Under the pieces are notes generated by a model, which was not told the origin of the DNA, did not search any database, and saw only the letters and a program-made list of their open reading frames with translations. From positions 1,054,001 through 1,118,000 of the forward strand of contig OY101127.1 of assembly GCA_956465555.1 (NCBI GenBank): a DNA stretch of 64,000 bases, given 5' to 3'. This DNA comes from Nitzschia sp. pyKryTriq1. Lineage: Eukaryota > Bacillariophyta > Bacillariophyceae > Bacillariales > Bacillariaceae. A program made the position numbers and the translations under genes. Positions 31,670-41,573 of this stretch are shown piece after piece. Every line of letters begins with the position of its first letter. The stretch's first letter is position 1.

Positions 31670-32730
31670 TACCAACAACGAGTACATTAGTACTAGTAGT
31701 ACGATGACCAGCAGCACGCACAGCATTCATTTTTTAGCACCACCACCACCACTCCTGATGAAGGTCGACAGGAGGAGCCAGGACCACCACCACGACGAAG
31801 TGCGACGACGACTACTGCAGTAAAAATATTCTATACGAACAGAAAGGACCAAGAATCATCGTGTCGTCAATCAAAGAGAGTGGTGGTGTGTGCGTGTAAC
31901 CTGCATCGCACTCTACTCTCACTCTACTCTACTCTACTCTACTCTACTCTACCGTAGAGAGAGAGAGTAGAGTACTACGAGATAACAGAGATTGCGTTTA
32001 TCTGAATATACAGTAGTAGTAGCTCTAGTCGCTCGGTAGAGCAGTACCGTACAACAAGCTACCGGTACCTCTCTACCTAGTACTCTAGAGAGAGTAGACT
32101 ACGAGTACCGGTACCTGGTAAGGTAGAACCCTCATCTCGTCCTCTCTCTCTATGTCTAGAGTAGAGAGAGAGTACCTGGGTATGTTGTACCGGTATCGTA
32201 CTACCGGTAGTAGATAGATACGAATACATAGCTTAGAGATCATTGATTGATTCGTTCTTCGTACAGTACGATCTTCTTGACAGATTGGACCCAAATCCTG
32301 GGTAAAAAGTAAAAGAGAGTTCGATCGAGACGAAAGGGAGAATGTAGACCTCGCAGTACAGTACTTGGTTCGTATACTTCTACGTCATGGTCTGCCAGAC
32401 GCACGCGTGGCCACAAAAGATCCCGCTCACTCCAATGCGAGTGCGCACGGTGACCGCCACTCTCTCGACTGATATTGATTGGCTTATTCTCACCTGGCTG
32501 CATTGCTTTTATTTGTCCTTCTGTATTGCGTGTCGACAAGCAAGATCAGAAGCGCATCAAGCCCCCTTGAGACTACTTGACACAATAGTACCGGTAGTTG
32601 CCTTGCATACGAGTATTTACTTCATCGATTCTTCGCAGTGCGTTGCATCGCATCGCATCGCATCGACACCTGCAGTATCAACTACCAACCAACCAGCTAG
32701 CTGGCTAGCTGCAAGTAATCTATACGAAAT
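31670..32730. other. Intergenic region with CTCTA microsatellites and palindromes
   Basis: About 1.06 kb upstream of the ABCF gene. It contains a CTCTA repeat with its complement (31917-31975), several GTACCGGTAC motifs (32060, 32106, 32190, 32205, 32590) and CTCTAGAGAG-type palindromes. The stretch near 32020-32046 resembles a tRNA A box but has no downstream B box. No gene called. Confidence 0.5.
31917..31975. repeat. CTCTA microsatellite followed by its inverted complement
   Basis: About eight CTCTA units run into CCGTAGAGAGAGAGAGTAGAG, so the tract can fold on itself. A similar CTCTA run occurs at about 53160-53183. Confidence 0.85.
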
Positions 32731-35700
32731 ATGTCGTCTAGATGGCACGAGAAAAAGTCCAAGCAGGCCGAGATTGCCTTTGAAAAAGCCTTGCAAAACA
32801 CCCGCGAAGCCGCTGTCGACGCCGCCACCTTGGTGTCCGAAGTCGCCATGGGTGGCGGGGACGAAAAGATCTTTGACAAGAAATTGAGCAAGGAAGAAAA
32901 GAAAGCGCAAGCCAAGGCGAAACGGGATGCCAAGAAAAAAGCGAAAAAAAGCGGGGATGGTGACGAGGATGACGACGACGGCGGCGACGGCGACAACAAA
33001 CTTTCGGCCAAGGAAGTCTTGGATAAAACCAAAGACACGATTGTTCAAGTCGATAATGCGGCATTGGGTGGCGGCGCACAAGATGGTATTGATCACGAGG
33101 CGGCCGATGAATTGGCGGCGGCGGGGACGATTTGTACCTTTTCCGCATCGCGCAAGGGCGTGGATGCCCGGGCCCGAGATATCAATGTGACCAACTTTAC
33201 GTTGCAACACATGGGAGCGGTGCTGCTGGATGGGACAGAAATTGTGCTCAATCATGGGAACCGATATGGACTGATAGGAAGAAATGGGTGCGGAAAGTCG
33301 ACCTTGCTCAAGGCACTGGGAGCGAGGGCGGTGCCGATTCCCAATTCAATTGATATTTTCTTTCTCAAGGAAGAAATTGAGCCAAGTGATACGGTCACAG
33401 CATTGGATGCAGTCATGAGTGTCGACGAGGAACGAATCAAATTAGAACAACAAGCGGATGAGCTTAATCACTTGTTGGGAGAGCTCGTTGACAATCCTAC
33501 GTTGGGTGCTTCTGAAGACGGAGAGGACGCCAAGACTCCCGAAGAAATTCAAGAAGAAATCATGGATGCCTTGAACAGTGTGTATGAACGATTGGACGCT
33601 CTCGATGCATCGACTGCGGAAGTGCGGGCACGATCCATTCTAAGTGGTCTGGGATTCACCCACGAAATGCAGTCCAAGAAAACCAAAGATTTCTCGGGAG
33701 GTTGGAGGATGCGAGTCTCGTTGGCGCGAGCGCTGTTTATTCAGCCAGTATGGTGCGTAACACTCATTCATATCATGATAACAACAACAACAACAACAAC
33801 AAAAACAACGATGATGATGATGATGATGATGATATCATGATGGGCGGCTACGACTATATGGCATCAATCGGTTGGGGTGGGTTTTGAATGTCTGAAGGAA
33901 TTATCATCAATCTTACCGTGCGATATTGCTGTTTCTCCTTTCCATCGTCAATCGGACCGTGTGATATTGCTTTTCTCTGCTTTCCAGTCTACTACTAGAC
34001 GAGCCTACAAATCACTTGGGTAAGTTTCTCGTCCGGATTACCGCACTGGCCAATGAAGATTTCGCTAACCCAACAAACCTTTTAGACATGGAAGCAGTCA
34101 TTTGGTTGGAAGATTACTTGTCGCGATGGAACCGGATATTGTTGCTTGTCTCGCATTCCCAAGATTTCTTGAATAGTGTGTGTACCCACATGATTCACTT
34201 TACGAACCGAAAGAAATTGGTCTATTACGATGGAAATTACGACCAATATATCAAGACCAAGAGCGAAAAGGAAGAAAATCAGTGGAAACAATACCGATGG
34301 GAACAAGATCAAATCAAGAGCATGAAGGAATACATTGCAAGATTCGGACACGGTACCGCCAAGAATGCCAAGCAGGCACAGTCGAAAGAAAAGGTATTGG
34401 CAAAGATGATTCGAGCAGGACTTACCGATAAGCCCGAAGAGGAAAAACCATTGAATTTCAAGTTTACCGATCCGGGGCACTTGCCCCCTCCCGTATTGGC
34501 CTTCCATGAGGTGTCCTTTGGATACCCGGGATGTGCTCCATTGTATACCAATGTCAATTTTGGTGTCGATTTAGACTCGCGGGTGGCTCTGGTAAGTGCT
34601 GAAGAATGATTATATGACTATGACACACACTGGTCGTTCGCTGGTGTACTATTAGTACTTTCTTCTTCGGTCTCACCTCCTGTTCCTTGTCAACGCAATT
34701 TTGCTCTGTTCCAGGTTGGACCCAATGGTGCTGGAAAAACTACGGTAAGTGACTGGCAGCAGCAGCAGCAGCAGCAGCTGTGGTCGTTGATGCTTGACGC
34801 TTATTGTGAAGGATGTGGAAGCGTATTTCTCTATTAGTCGTACTAACTGTGGCCGAAGCTTGTGAAACTGATGGCGGGCGAGCTGGCGCCGACTATAGGA
34901 GATATTCGCCCACACGGACATTTAAAACTGGGTCGGTTCACCCAGCACTTTGTGGATGTTCTTGATTTGGAGAAGACGCCGCTGGAATTCTTTGAGTCCC
35001 AATATCCCAATGACCCTCGGGATGAGCAACGAAAGTATTTGGGTCGTTTTGGTGTGGCAGGGGCTCAACAGGTGCAAAAAATGGCCGAGCTGAGTGATGG
35101 ACAAAAGTCGAGAGTTGTTTTCGCCAAACTTGGCAGAGATGTTCCGCACATTGTAAGTATACAGTCTGTACTGTACGATTACTGTACTATACCGTACGAT
35201 TAGGGAGATGGATGAAGAGGTATTGGACAGTGCCAAAGCATCGTTCTAAGTTCTTGCTGTCCTTCCAACTTTTAAAAAATGTAGTTATTGCTGGACGAGC
35301 CTACAAATCACTTGGGTAAGTTTCTCGTCCGGATTACCAATGGCCAATGAAGACTTCGCTAACCCTCTGCGAAACACTTAGACATGGAATCGATTGATGC
35401 CTTGGCCAAAGCCGTGAATGAGTTCGAGGGTGGACTGGTGTTGGTATCCCATGATATGAGATTGATTTCCCAAGTTGCCAAAGAAATTTGGATCTGTGAC
35501 AAAAAAACGATTACCAAATACAAGGGTGATATCATGAACTTTAAGATGGATATGCGAGAGCAATTGGGAATTGACGGTACTGGTACTAACAACAAGCTCC
35601 GAGGAGATGCAAGTGTCAAGGCCACCGACAAGCCCAAGGAACCGAAACCAGCGCCCAAAACGCAGCCCACTTTGGAGGTAATCAAGCCGGTTATCAAGTC

Positions 35701-35905
35701 GGTGGTTGCGACGATCCCCGAAGAAAAGCCAGCCCTAGCTCCAGCTCCAGCTCCAGTAGCAAAACCCACTCCCGTAGCAGCAGATGATGCCACGGCCACC
35801 ACGGCCTCCTCATCTAAGACTTTTACCTCGGCTGATTCGGGAGACAAACCCAAAAGCAGGTACATCCCTCCGCATTTAAGGAAGAAGATGCAGCAGCAAG
35901 GATAA
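32731..35905 (+). CDS. ABCF2/ARB1-like ATP-binding protein, ribosome biogenesis (7 exons)
   Basis: Soluble twin-ATPase ABCF protein; the sequence resembles human ABCF2 and yeast ARB1, which act in ribosome subunit assembly. Exons: 32731-33752, 33989-34020, 34086-34591, 34715-34744, 34859-35152, 35285-35315, 35382-35905 (812 residues, phases consistent). Half 1: Walker A GRNGCGKS (about 183-190), signature [16 protein letters not shown], Walker [12 protein letters not shown]. Then the linker [23 protein letters not shown] and [20 protein letters not shown]. Half 2: Walker [10 protein letters not shown], signature [12 protein letters not shown] (LSDGQ as in ABCF2), Walker [14 protein letters not shown]. 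The N-terminus is Lys-rich; the tail is Pro/Ala-rich and ends [17 protein letters not shown]. Three micro-exons (30-32 nt) carry Walker A2, B1 and B2; two introns are near-duplicates. Confidence 0.95.
34021..34085 (+). repeat. ABCF intron after Walker B1, near-copy of the intron at 35316-35381
   Basis: 65-nt intron. Its first 23 nt are identical to those of the later intron, and after a GCAC/AA difference the next ~24 nt match with one change. The 22 coding bases just upstream (from GACGAGCC to CACTTGG) are also identical. Confidence 0.9.
35316..35381 (+). repeat. ABCF intron after Walker B2, near-copy of the intron at 34021-34085
   Basis: 66-nt intron at the matching position of the second ATPase half and in the same phase. 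The copies diverge only in the last ~15 nt before the acceptor, where this one reads TCTGCGAAACACTTAG. Confidence 0.9.
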
Positions 35906-36112
35906 GGTATAATATAACACTAAACTATCAACAGTAGAAACCAGACCAATTTGAGCAGGGGGCTGTCTTCCAGTAAGATGGTACTACTAAATAGAAGGGG
36001 GAACCAAGGTAGTACAGCTACTAGTGGAACATCCGCTTGTCTTGTACAGTACGACCTAGTAGATAGGCAGCTTGACATAACTCTTTCCACCCGTGATTCA
36101 TTTTTGTATTGA

Positions 36113-36489
36113 TTATTTCGGCCCGTATTGTGCCATCAGTCGTTCGTATGTGGATCCAGCAGCAACTCCCACCCCGGCGGCAACACTGGCGGCTCTCATC
36201 CCCTTCCCTGACCGGAACATGATCATTCCAACGACGCCTCCCGCAGCCACACCAACAGTCGTCTTGAATAAACCTAAACAATACAATGGCAAGAGGTTGA
36301 AGCAGTCAGAAAAAGGCGAAGAGCAACAATCGATCATCGGAATCATCTCCGCACGAGCAACGAGCAATCTGAAATCTCACCTGCTTCAATATGATCTTCA
36401 ATTCCTTCTGGCAGCTTCCAAGAGGATGCCGAGGCTGCTGGAGCAACCGAAGTCTCTGGAGACGTTGAGTTGTTGGTGGATTCACTCAT
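36113..36489 (-). CDS. MIC10: MIC10-like MICOS subunit (2 exons, 89 aa)
   Basis: Small mitochondrial inner-membrane protein that shapes crista junctions. Exons 36489-36381 and 36273-36113; the 107-nt intron has a GTGAGA donor and a TTTAG acceptor. The protein starts MSESTNNSTSPE, has a conserved-looking ASSWKLPEGIEDHIEAG segment, then two membrane hairpin segments with Gly-rich motifs: VGVAAGGVVGMIMF and AASVAAGVGVAAGSTYERL, separated by the positively charged RSGKGMR loop. This double glycine-motif hairpin is the hallmark of Mic10 (DUF543). Length fits the family. The unspliced second exon alone would give an unrelated N-terminus. It converges with the ABCF gene about 200 nt away. Confidence 0.85.
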
Positions 36490-36860
36490 TGGGGCTGGTA
36501 CTTTGTTTTCCCTTTTTTTTCGGACGGATACTAGAGAGTTACTCCAGAAGCCAGACGCATCGCTGATCGCTGTTTGCTGTACTGGTACCGTTATGTATGT
36601 CTCATGTCTCCCGATCTGATCCTAAACCGCGCGGCCGCCATTGTCGAATAATAAGATGCGTCGGTGAGTTTCCCCAATGGCATCGCATATTATGTACGGT
36701 ACCACCGGTACTACGGTACCACCTGGTACTTTGTACTGTACTGTATGTTGGACGCAGTACCTACCTTCAGATCTAATCAGTCGAACATCAAGGACGTGCG
36801 TGCTTACGTGCGTCATTGCCGGGCAGACTGAGATAATACCAGGTTACGAGCCTAGTACGT

Positions 36861-37053
36861 GACGACATTGCAGTACTATTGGGATCCGGATCGGATTTTA
36901 CAGTGTTTCTGGACCATCTTGGAATCCCTAGTAGCTTGGACTTTAAATTCGAGAAACGATCCTCGACGTATGGACATCCTCGACGTATGGGCAATACCAC
37001 TCCATCTATGATTCCTTTGCGTGGATGGATCGATTTGGTGGTCGTCCCAACGA
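36861..37053 (+). pseudogene. Duplicated fragment of the M28 peptidase gene (parent at about 43250-43420)
   Basis: About 190 nt match the peptidase coding sequence from the GSGSDFTVFLDHLG region through the zinc-ligand His region to FGGRPNE, almost base for base. Differences from the parent: a few extra bases at the 5' end (GCAGTACTATT for GGAGTATT), a 3-nt insertion (CCTAGTAGCTT for CCTAGCTT) and a ~17-nt tandem duplication of the ATCCTCGACGTATGG segment, which shifts frame. The flanks do not match the parent, so it is an isolated partial copy and cannot encode a peptidase. It lies about 6.4 kb upstream in the same orientation. High identity suggests recent origin. Confidence 0.92.
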
Positions 37054-37608
37054 ATTCGTCACTTCCGTAACTACTTAGTGGTTCTCAAGAGAAGCCTCCA
37101 ACAGAGTCTTGTATTGCTCTAAATCAAAATTGTCGAAGATAATTGACTCCCTACGGATATTGGTGGGGTTGTTCAACTCTAAAAGTGAATCTCCGTCCCA
37201 TACAGGGGACGAGGGAGGGTCCGACATGGTGGATGCAAGTTCGGCCGAAATTTTTGAGACAAAGGCAAAATTTTTGGTGATGTGTATCTCGACGAATAAC
37301 TGACATGGGACATTTGATGCCAGTACAATATCTACGTAAAATTGGATGCTCTTTCACGTGGTTACACTTGGAGGAGGCAGAAACATGTTTTAAGGGGAGA
37401 TAAGAAGCGCTAAAGGCTTCGAGGCCCCTGTAGGGGCCTTGAAGGCCGATCGGATTGGCGTTAAGTAAAAGGGCGGGATTGTTTTCGGGATTGGGGGGGG
37501 GGGTTTCCCGGACGTTCATTTTGTCGTGCGTGAGGACGTGTAAGTAGAGTCTTACAGGATTTTGTACTGCAAACTAAAAGTTTTGAGATCGGCAAAGCTT
37601 CTAAGGTG

Positions 37609-37685
37609 TAGCAACTAAATTAGACTGCACTTTTTCGCTGCTTTACGATATACTACTAGTACTAGTACTGTCTAATTTAGTTACC
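37609..37685 (+). repeat. Dispersed short element, copy 2, with inverted ends
   Basis: Begins GTAGCAACTAAATTAGAC, continues with the core TGCACTTTTTCGCTGCTTTA, and ends GTCTAATTTAGTTAC, which is the inverse of the start. About 77 nt long. The core matches copies at 44121 (inverted) and 16900. The layout is that of a very small MITE-like element; no target duplication is obvious. Confidence 0.75.
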
Positions 37686-38036
37686 ACCTTGACGTTCGAG
37701 AGCAATTAATCCCTCTTCCACCGGAACTATAATCTAGTAGTAGTAGTAGTACTATTCCAAACAATCGGTTCTTCTTATCATGTTTTACTACTAGTAGTAA
37801 CTTTCACTTAATCATTCTTCAACACGCACCATTATTTTCTTTATCTTACCAAAGAAACAAGCACAACAACAACAACAACAACATATCCATCATGATCATT
37901 CAGAGAGGCAGCGATCCGAGGAATCCTCATCATCATCTGGCGGCAGTAGTACTACTAGTACTAGTACACCAGCAACGTTTGCTTCCACCGCAGGAGGCAG
38001 CAAGCCGCCACCACCACCACCACCACCACCTCGTCC

Positions 38037-40028
38037 TCATCTAATGGCGCTTGCGCTACAAAGAACAAGCAACAAGAAAAGCAAATAATGTGGTAAAAAG
38101 AGGTCAGAAGAAGCTGGTGGTGCGAAAAACGACATGGGTTCCTCATCATTTGCAAAAGTTTGGTTGTTGTTAATGTTTTCCTTGATCATCATCATCCTGG
38201 CAATGCTCGTCGTCATCATCATCATCATCATCATCGTTGTACTCACGCTTTTACCCTTTCCGTTTCCGCTTGCTTCTCCGTTTCCAAAAAGAAACCAGTT
38301 AGCGTCCAACTTGTCGCCACCATCATCCAAAGTAGGGGGCATCGAAGCAGGCTTCAAAGTAGGCATCGAAGTAGGCTTCAAAGTAGGCATCGAAGTAGGC
38401 ATCGAAGTAGGCATCGAAGTAGGCTTCAAAGTAGGCTTCGAAGTAGCAGGCGTCGAAGCAGGCATCGAAGTAGGTTCCGAAGGAGGCATCGAAGTAGGTT
38501 CCAAGGGCTGGGGTTCAACCGGCTCGTTGGGGTTGCGGACTGGCGTACCGTTGCAATCCATGGAGCTAGAATTGAACAGCACTTTGGCTTCACTGCCAAA
38601 ATCAGCTGGCAATTCGCATTCCAACACACCATCGACCAGAATCATGGCAGGGCTTGGTGTAGTGACATTTGGCCATACTGTAAAGCCATCTCCGAACGAG
38701 TCACGAACTACATACTCATATTCCTCACCTCGTGGAACACACAAATCCACGAGATAACTATTCAGCAGTGCGTAACCAACGTCAAAGTCAGTTTCAGAAT
38801 CAAAGATTGGTTCCGAGCTCCCTACGGTAGAAAGATAGAACGAGGTTTCATTGACGAAAAAGTCGAATCCAATAACAATGTCCACCTCCATTTCGTCCTC
38901 GTCACAAGTGCTGTTGAACTCTCGGTAAAGGTTCCATTGTAACCACATCCTTTCGACCTGGCCACAAGTGAACTTGGATTCAGTTGCCTCGAAGCATACC
39001 TCGTTCTCCACGTAGTTCATGATGTTGAAGAATGGGTCACGTAGTTCTTGTCCTGGACAGGTGTCGGGTACCTCGACCTGCTCATCAGGAAACAAAAAGT
39101 CAGTACAATTGTAGGACTCTAGCGAAGGGCCAGCGTGTACACCCGTATCATCCACAAAGTCATTCGTGTTGGAATCAGAGCATGGGTCGCCATCAATTTC
39201 GCCTTCGAACATTGCAGCCAGAGAATTCTGGAACGTATGGTACAGCCCCAACCAATGCCCGATTTCGTGAACCAACGTATATCCAAGGTCATTTTGAAAC
39301 GCTCCTCCACCAGTCACAGTGTCGTATCTCATCCATACACCATCATCGGGCTCTTGATTGCTTGGGAATCTGGCAAGACCAAGAGCGTCGATGTCTCCCA
39401 TCGTCAACGTAGATGACAGGTATAGATTCAGGGATTCAAATCCACCCACACCAAGTTCCTGAGACATCTCCAATGTATAGTTGAATGGGTCAGAATCCCA
39501 GTCTGCATTGATGGTGAGAGTGTAGTTATCAGCCATAAAAGTGAATTGGAACGGAGTACCCTGGAACACTTCATTGGTCATATCGATATTGTCCTGCACC
39601 ATGGAGAGCATCATTTCGAGAGTGGTCGTCTCTTCCGCCAAAAAGCCATCAGCATCAGTGGGGTGAGGTATGACATACTCCGAATCGGGATCGGGAATCG
39701 CCAGCAAATGGACATAGACTGGAATGTTGACACATTGATCACAGATAGCAGGCAGCTCGTCGCAGGTCTCGCCCAAAAGCTTGCGACCGACACGACCGTG
39801 TCGTTTCTTCAAGCCTAGCATACGAGCTTGATCCAACAGCTGGTGCTCGCGCGAAGGCGTCTTGGTTCCACACTTCATCACGGCATCGCTGCCCAAAGGA
39901 GCCACAGCCGCCAGCACAACGAGGTAAAGAAGAGCGGTCGTCGCCCAGCGGCCGACCAGCGACGGCGCGGTCTGCCCACCAGGAAGAGGTGCATCCCCCG
40001 ACAAGGAGGAAAACGACAAGATCATCAT
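38037..40028 (-). CDS. Secreted pappalysin-like M43 metalloprotease with Pro/Thr repeat stalk
   Basis: A 663-residue zinc endopeptidase. The zinc site is LVHEIGHWLGLYHTFQ, the HExxHxxGxxH consensus of metzincins, with the Met-turn in FFNIMNYVENEVC and the PEP-M43 pattern of Cys around it. The N-terminus has a hydrophobic segment (about 31-50) that fits a signal sequence, and RKLLGETCDELPAICDQC begins the mature-like part. After the catalytic domain comes a beta-rich region (VRDSFGDGFTVWPN), then a Pro/Thr/Ser repeat stalk (TSMPTSMPTLKPTSMPT type) like those of diatom cell-surface proteins. The C-terminus ends in a hydrophobic segment (HYLLFLLLVLCSASAIR), which suggests a membrane or GPI anchor. 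A poly-Met run from a CAT microsatellite precedes it and may be intronic. The start is the first ATG in frame. Confidence 0.86.
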   Translation of the reverse strand: MMILSFSSLSGDAPLPGGQTAPSLVGRWATTALLYLVVLAAVAPLGSDAVMKCGTKTPSREHQLLDQARMLGLKKRHGRVGRKLLGETCDELPAICDQCVNIPVYVHLLAIPDPDSEYVIPHPTDADGFLAEETTTLEMMLSMVQDNIDMTNEVFQGTPFQFTFMADNYTLTINADWDSDPFNYTLEMSQELGVGGFESLNLYLSSTLTMGDIDALGLARFPSNQEPDDGVWMRYDTVTGGGAFQNDLGYTLVHEIGHWLGLYHTFQNSLAAMFEGEIDGDPCSDSNTNDFVDDTGVHAGPSLESYNCTDFLFPDEQVEVPDTCPGQELRDPFFNIMNYVENEVCFEATESKFTCGQVERMWLQWNLYREFNSTCDEDEMEVDIVIGFDFFVNETSFYLSTVGSSEPIFDSETDFDVGYALLNSYLVDLCVPRGEEYEYVVRDSFGDGFTVWPNVTTPSPAMILVDGVLECELPADFGSEAKVLFNSSSMDCNGTPVRNPNEPVEPQPLEPTSMPPSEPTSMPASTPATSKPTLKPTSMPTSMPTSMPTLKPTSMPTLKPASMPPTLDDGGDKLDANWFLFGNGEASGNGKGKSVSTTMMMMMMMTTSIARMMMIKENINNNQTFANDEEPMSFFAPPASSDLFLPHYLLFLLLVLCSASAIR
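38335..38510 (-). repeat. In-gene short tandem repeat encoding the Pro/Thr stalk
   Basis: Imperfect 12-nt units (AGGCATCGAAGT and AGGCTTCAAAGT on the plus strand) repeat about a dozen times within the M43 gene and encode P-T-S-M and P-T-L-K tetrads. Unit variants alternate in blocks, as expected from unequal exchange. Confidence 0.85.
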
Positions 40029-41573
40029 GATGATGCGATAATGTAGCCTGATTTGCGATAGATCACACTGGTACCGGTATAATAGTCTACCGTACAAAAA
40101 TCCAGAGCAATGCAGGAATGAATGCGCTGCACTGCTGGAAAAATTGTGCCGATCCGATTACTATTTTCTCTTTGAAATCTTTCCCTCCATTCCGACGACT
40201 GCTACGATATCCCAGTACTCGTACCACGTATGTACGAGCGCGAGTAAAGCATACTCGTACGGTACACAAGCAAGTAGGAAGCACGTACAGTAGTAAACTA
40301 CTTTGCCTCCCCCGTCAAACTTCCGGTAGGAAACGAGAGGCGAAAGTCATTCGTGTCACTCATTGTCACTGTATGAATTTTCAAGTTGAAGGTCGAACTT
40401 CCGGGATTCTATGAAGTACTTGTGGCACACTTAGAGAAGATAAATCGGCGGGAGTAATTATTTAAGATGGATTTTTGTACGAACGGCAAAAGTTGTCCTA
40501 AGTATGTATTGTCTGGCCGGCCACCTCGCTGGGCTATCCCAACTAGAACAACAAGACATTCAATCCAGTCATTTCCCGCTTCTTGGTCAACCCACGGTGC
40601 TTGGCCTGTCGACCCGTAGTAGAAATCAGTACCAGCGTAGAAATGTACACGGATTAAGTACCATGACCCAGTCGAATCAGTCAACGCAGACGCGCATGAC
40701 GGACGCTATACAGGCAACATCGTACTATACTCTACTAGTTCGTTTCAAGGCTACCTTTCGAAGCCTACAGTATGCTATAAACATTAGATAAAGAATCAAA
40801 TTGATTGAAGTATAGCAATACTAGCAATATCTAAATATTTTTAACGTTGTCTATCTAGCGCCACACCAGAGGCTAGGACACGAGATTGATCCTCCACAAG
40901 GGTTTGTACATCTAGTGGTCAGACGGACAGGTAGTAGAAATGATGTGGAATTTTGTGATCGGTTAACGTCAGTCGTTTAATTTGATGATAGTGATACATT
41001 GCCAGACAGGAACAGTACTCATAGTTACTACCTGCCAGGTTAAGACGTGTCATCGCGTGGGCGAGCGTGTGCAGGTCGTTAACCGTTCAAGAGTGGCTCC
41101 CCAGAAAATTTAGTATACAATAGATCTAAGTGCCCGGCCGGAGCTAATTTTTAACGGTTGTCGCCAGGGTCTTCATGGGGGCTTCCCATCCTCTGAATAA
41201 TTATTGGTCCATGGGGAGTAGAGAGGGATTTGTGGTCGAAGTGTTCAAATGCAAAATCCCGTTTCCGGTTTCAAAAATTTGGCTGATACTGTGTAACCTT
41301 CCCGCTGTGTAGAAACTGTCGACACATCTGACTCAATACGTCTGGCCTTCCGTCCAGCACGATTTCCGACAAAAGATGCGAGAGATGACGCGATGCAAAA
41401 GATACAGACCCGCCCTCTTCTGTTTATTATTATTTGAATCACCCATTCACCATTCACCATTCACCATTCACCCATTCACCCATTCACCCATTTGGTTCCT
41501 GGTTCCTGGTACTCGTAGCAAGAAGAGATTCATCCGCTAGTCTAACACTCTACTCTAGAGCAATACTCCGAAA
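40029..41573. other. Long intergenic region between divergent protease genes
   Basis: 1.5 kb upstream of both the M43 and M28 genes. A CATTCACC-type tandem repeat lies at about 41439-41492, and a GGTACCGGTATA motif at about 40071. Small open frames have no recognisable domain. Confidence 0.45.

Larger units (their letters stand above)
36490..38036. other. Intergenic region with a peptidase gene fragment and a dispersed element
   Basis: 1.5 kb between the MIC10 start and the M43 3' end. Holds a diverged copy of part of the M28 gene (36861-37053), an inverted-ended element (37609-37685), a GGCCCC/GGGGCC hairpin near 37421-37440 and a G run near 37491-37503. A 122-codon minus frame at 37151-37519 has no recognised domain. 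GTACCGGT-like motifs cluster at 36696-36732. Confidence 0.5.

Noticed and set aside
32015-32060. tRNA-like A box (GCTCTAGTCGCTCGGTAGAGC)
   Set aside because: No matching TPsiC arm or acceptor stem within 60-90 nt downstream; the resemblance comes from CTCTA/TAGAG repeats.
37151-37519. 122-codon minus-strand frame
   Set aside because: Contains a G run and a GC hairpin, lacks a known domain and may be repeat-derived; not supportable as a gene.
38335-38510. Regular short repeats considered as a CRISPR-like array
   Set aside because: Units are contiguous 12-mers with no spacers and lie in frame inside the M43 gene.
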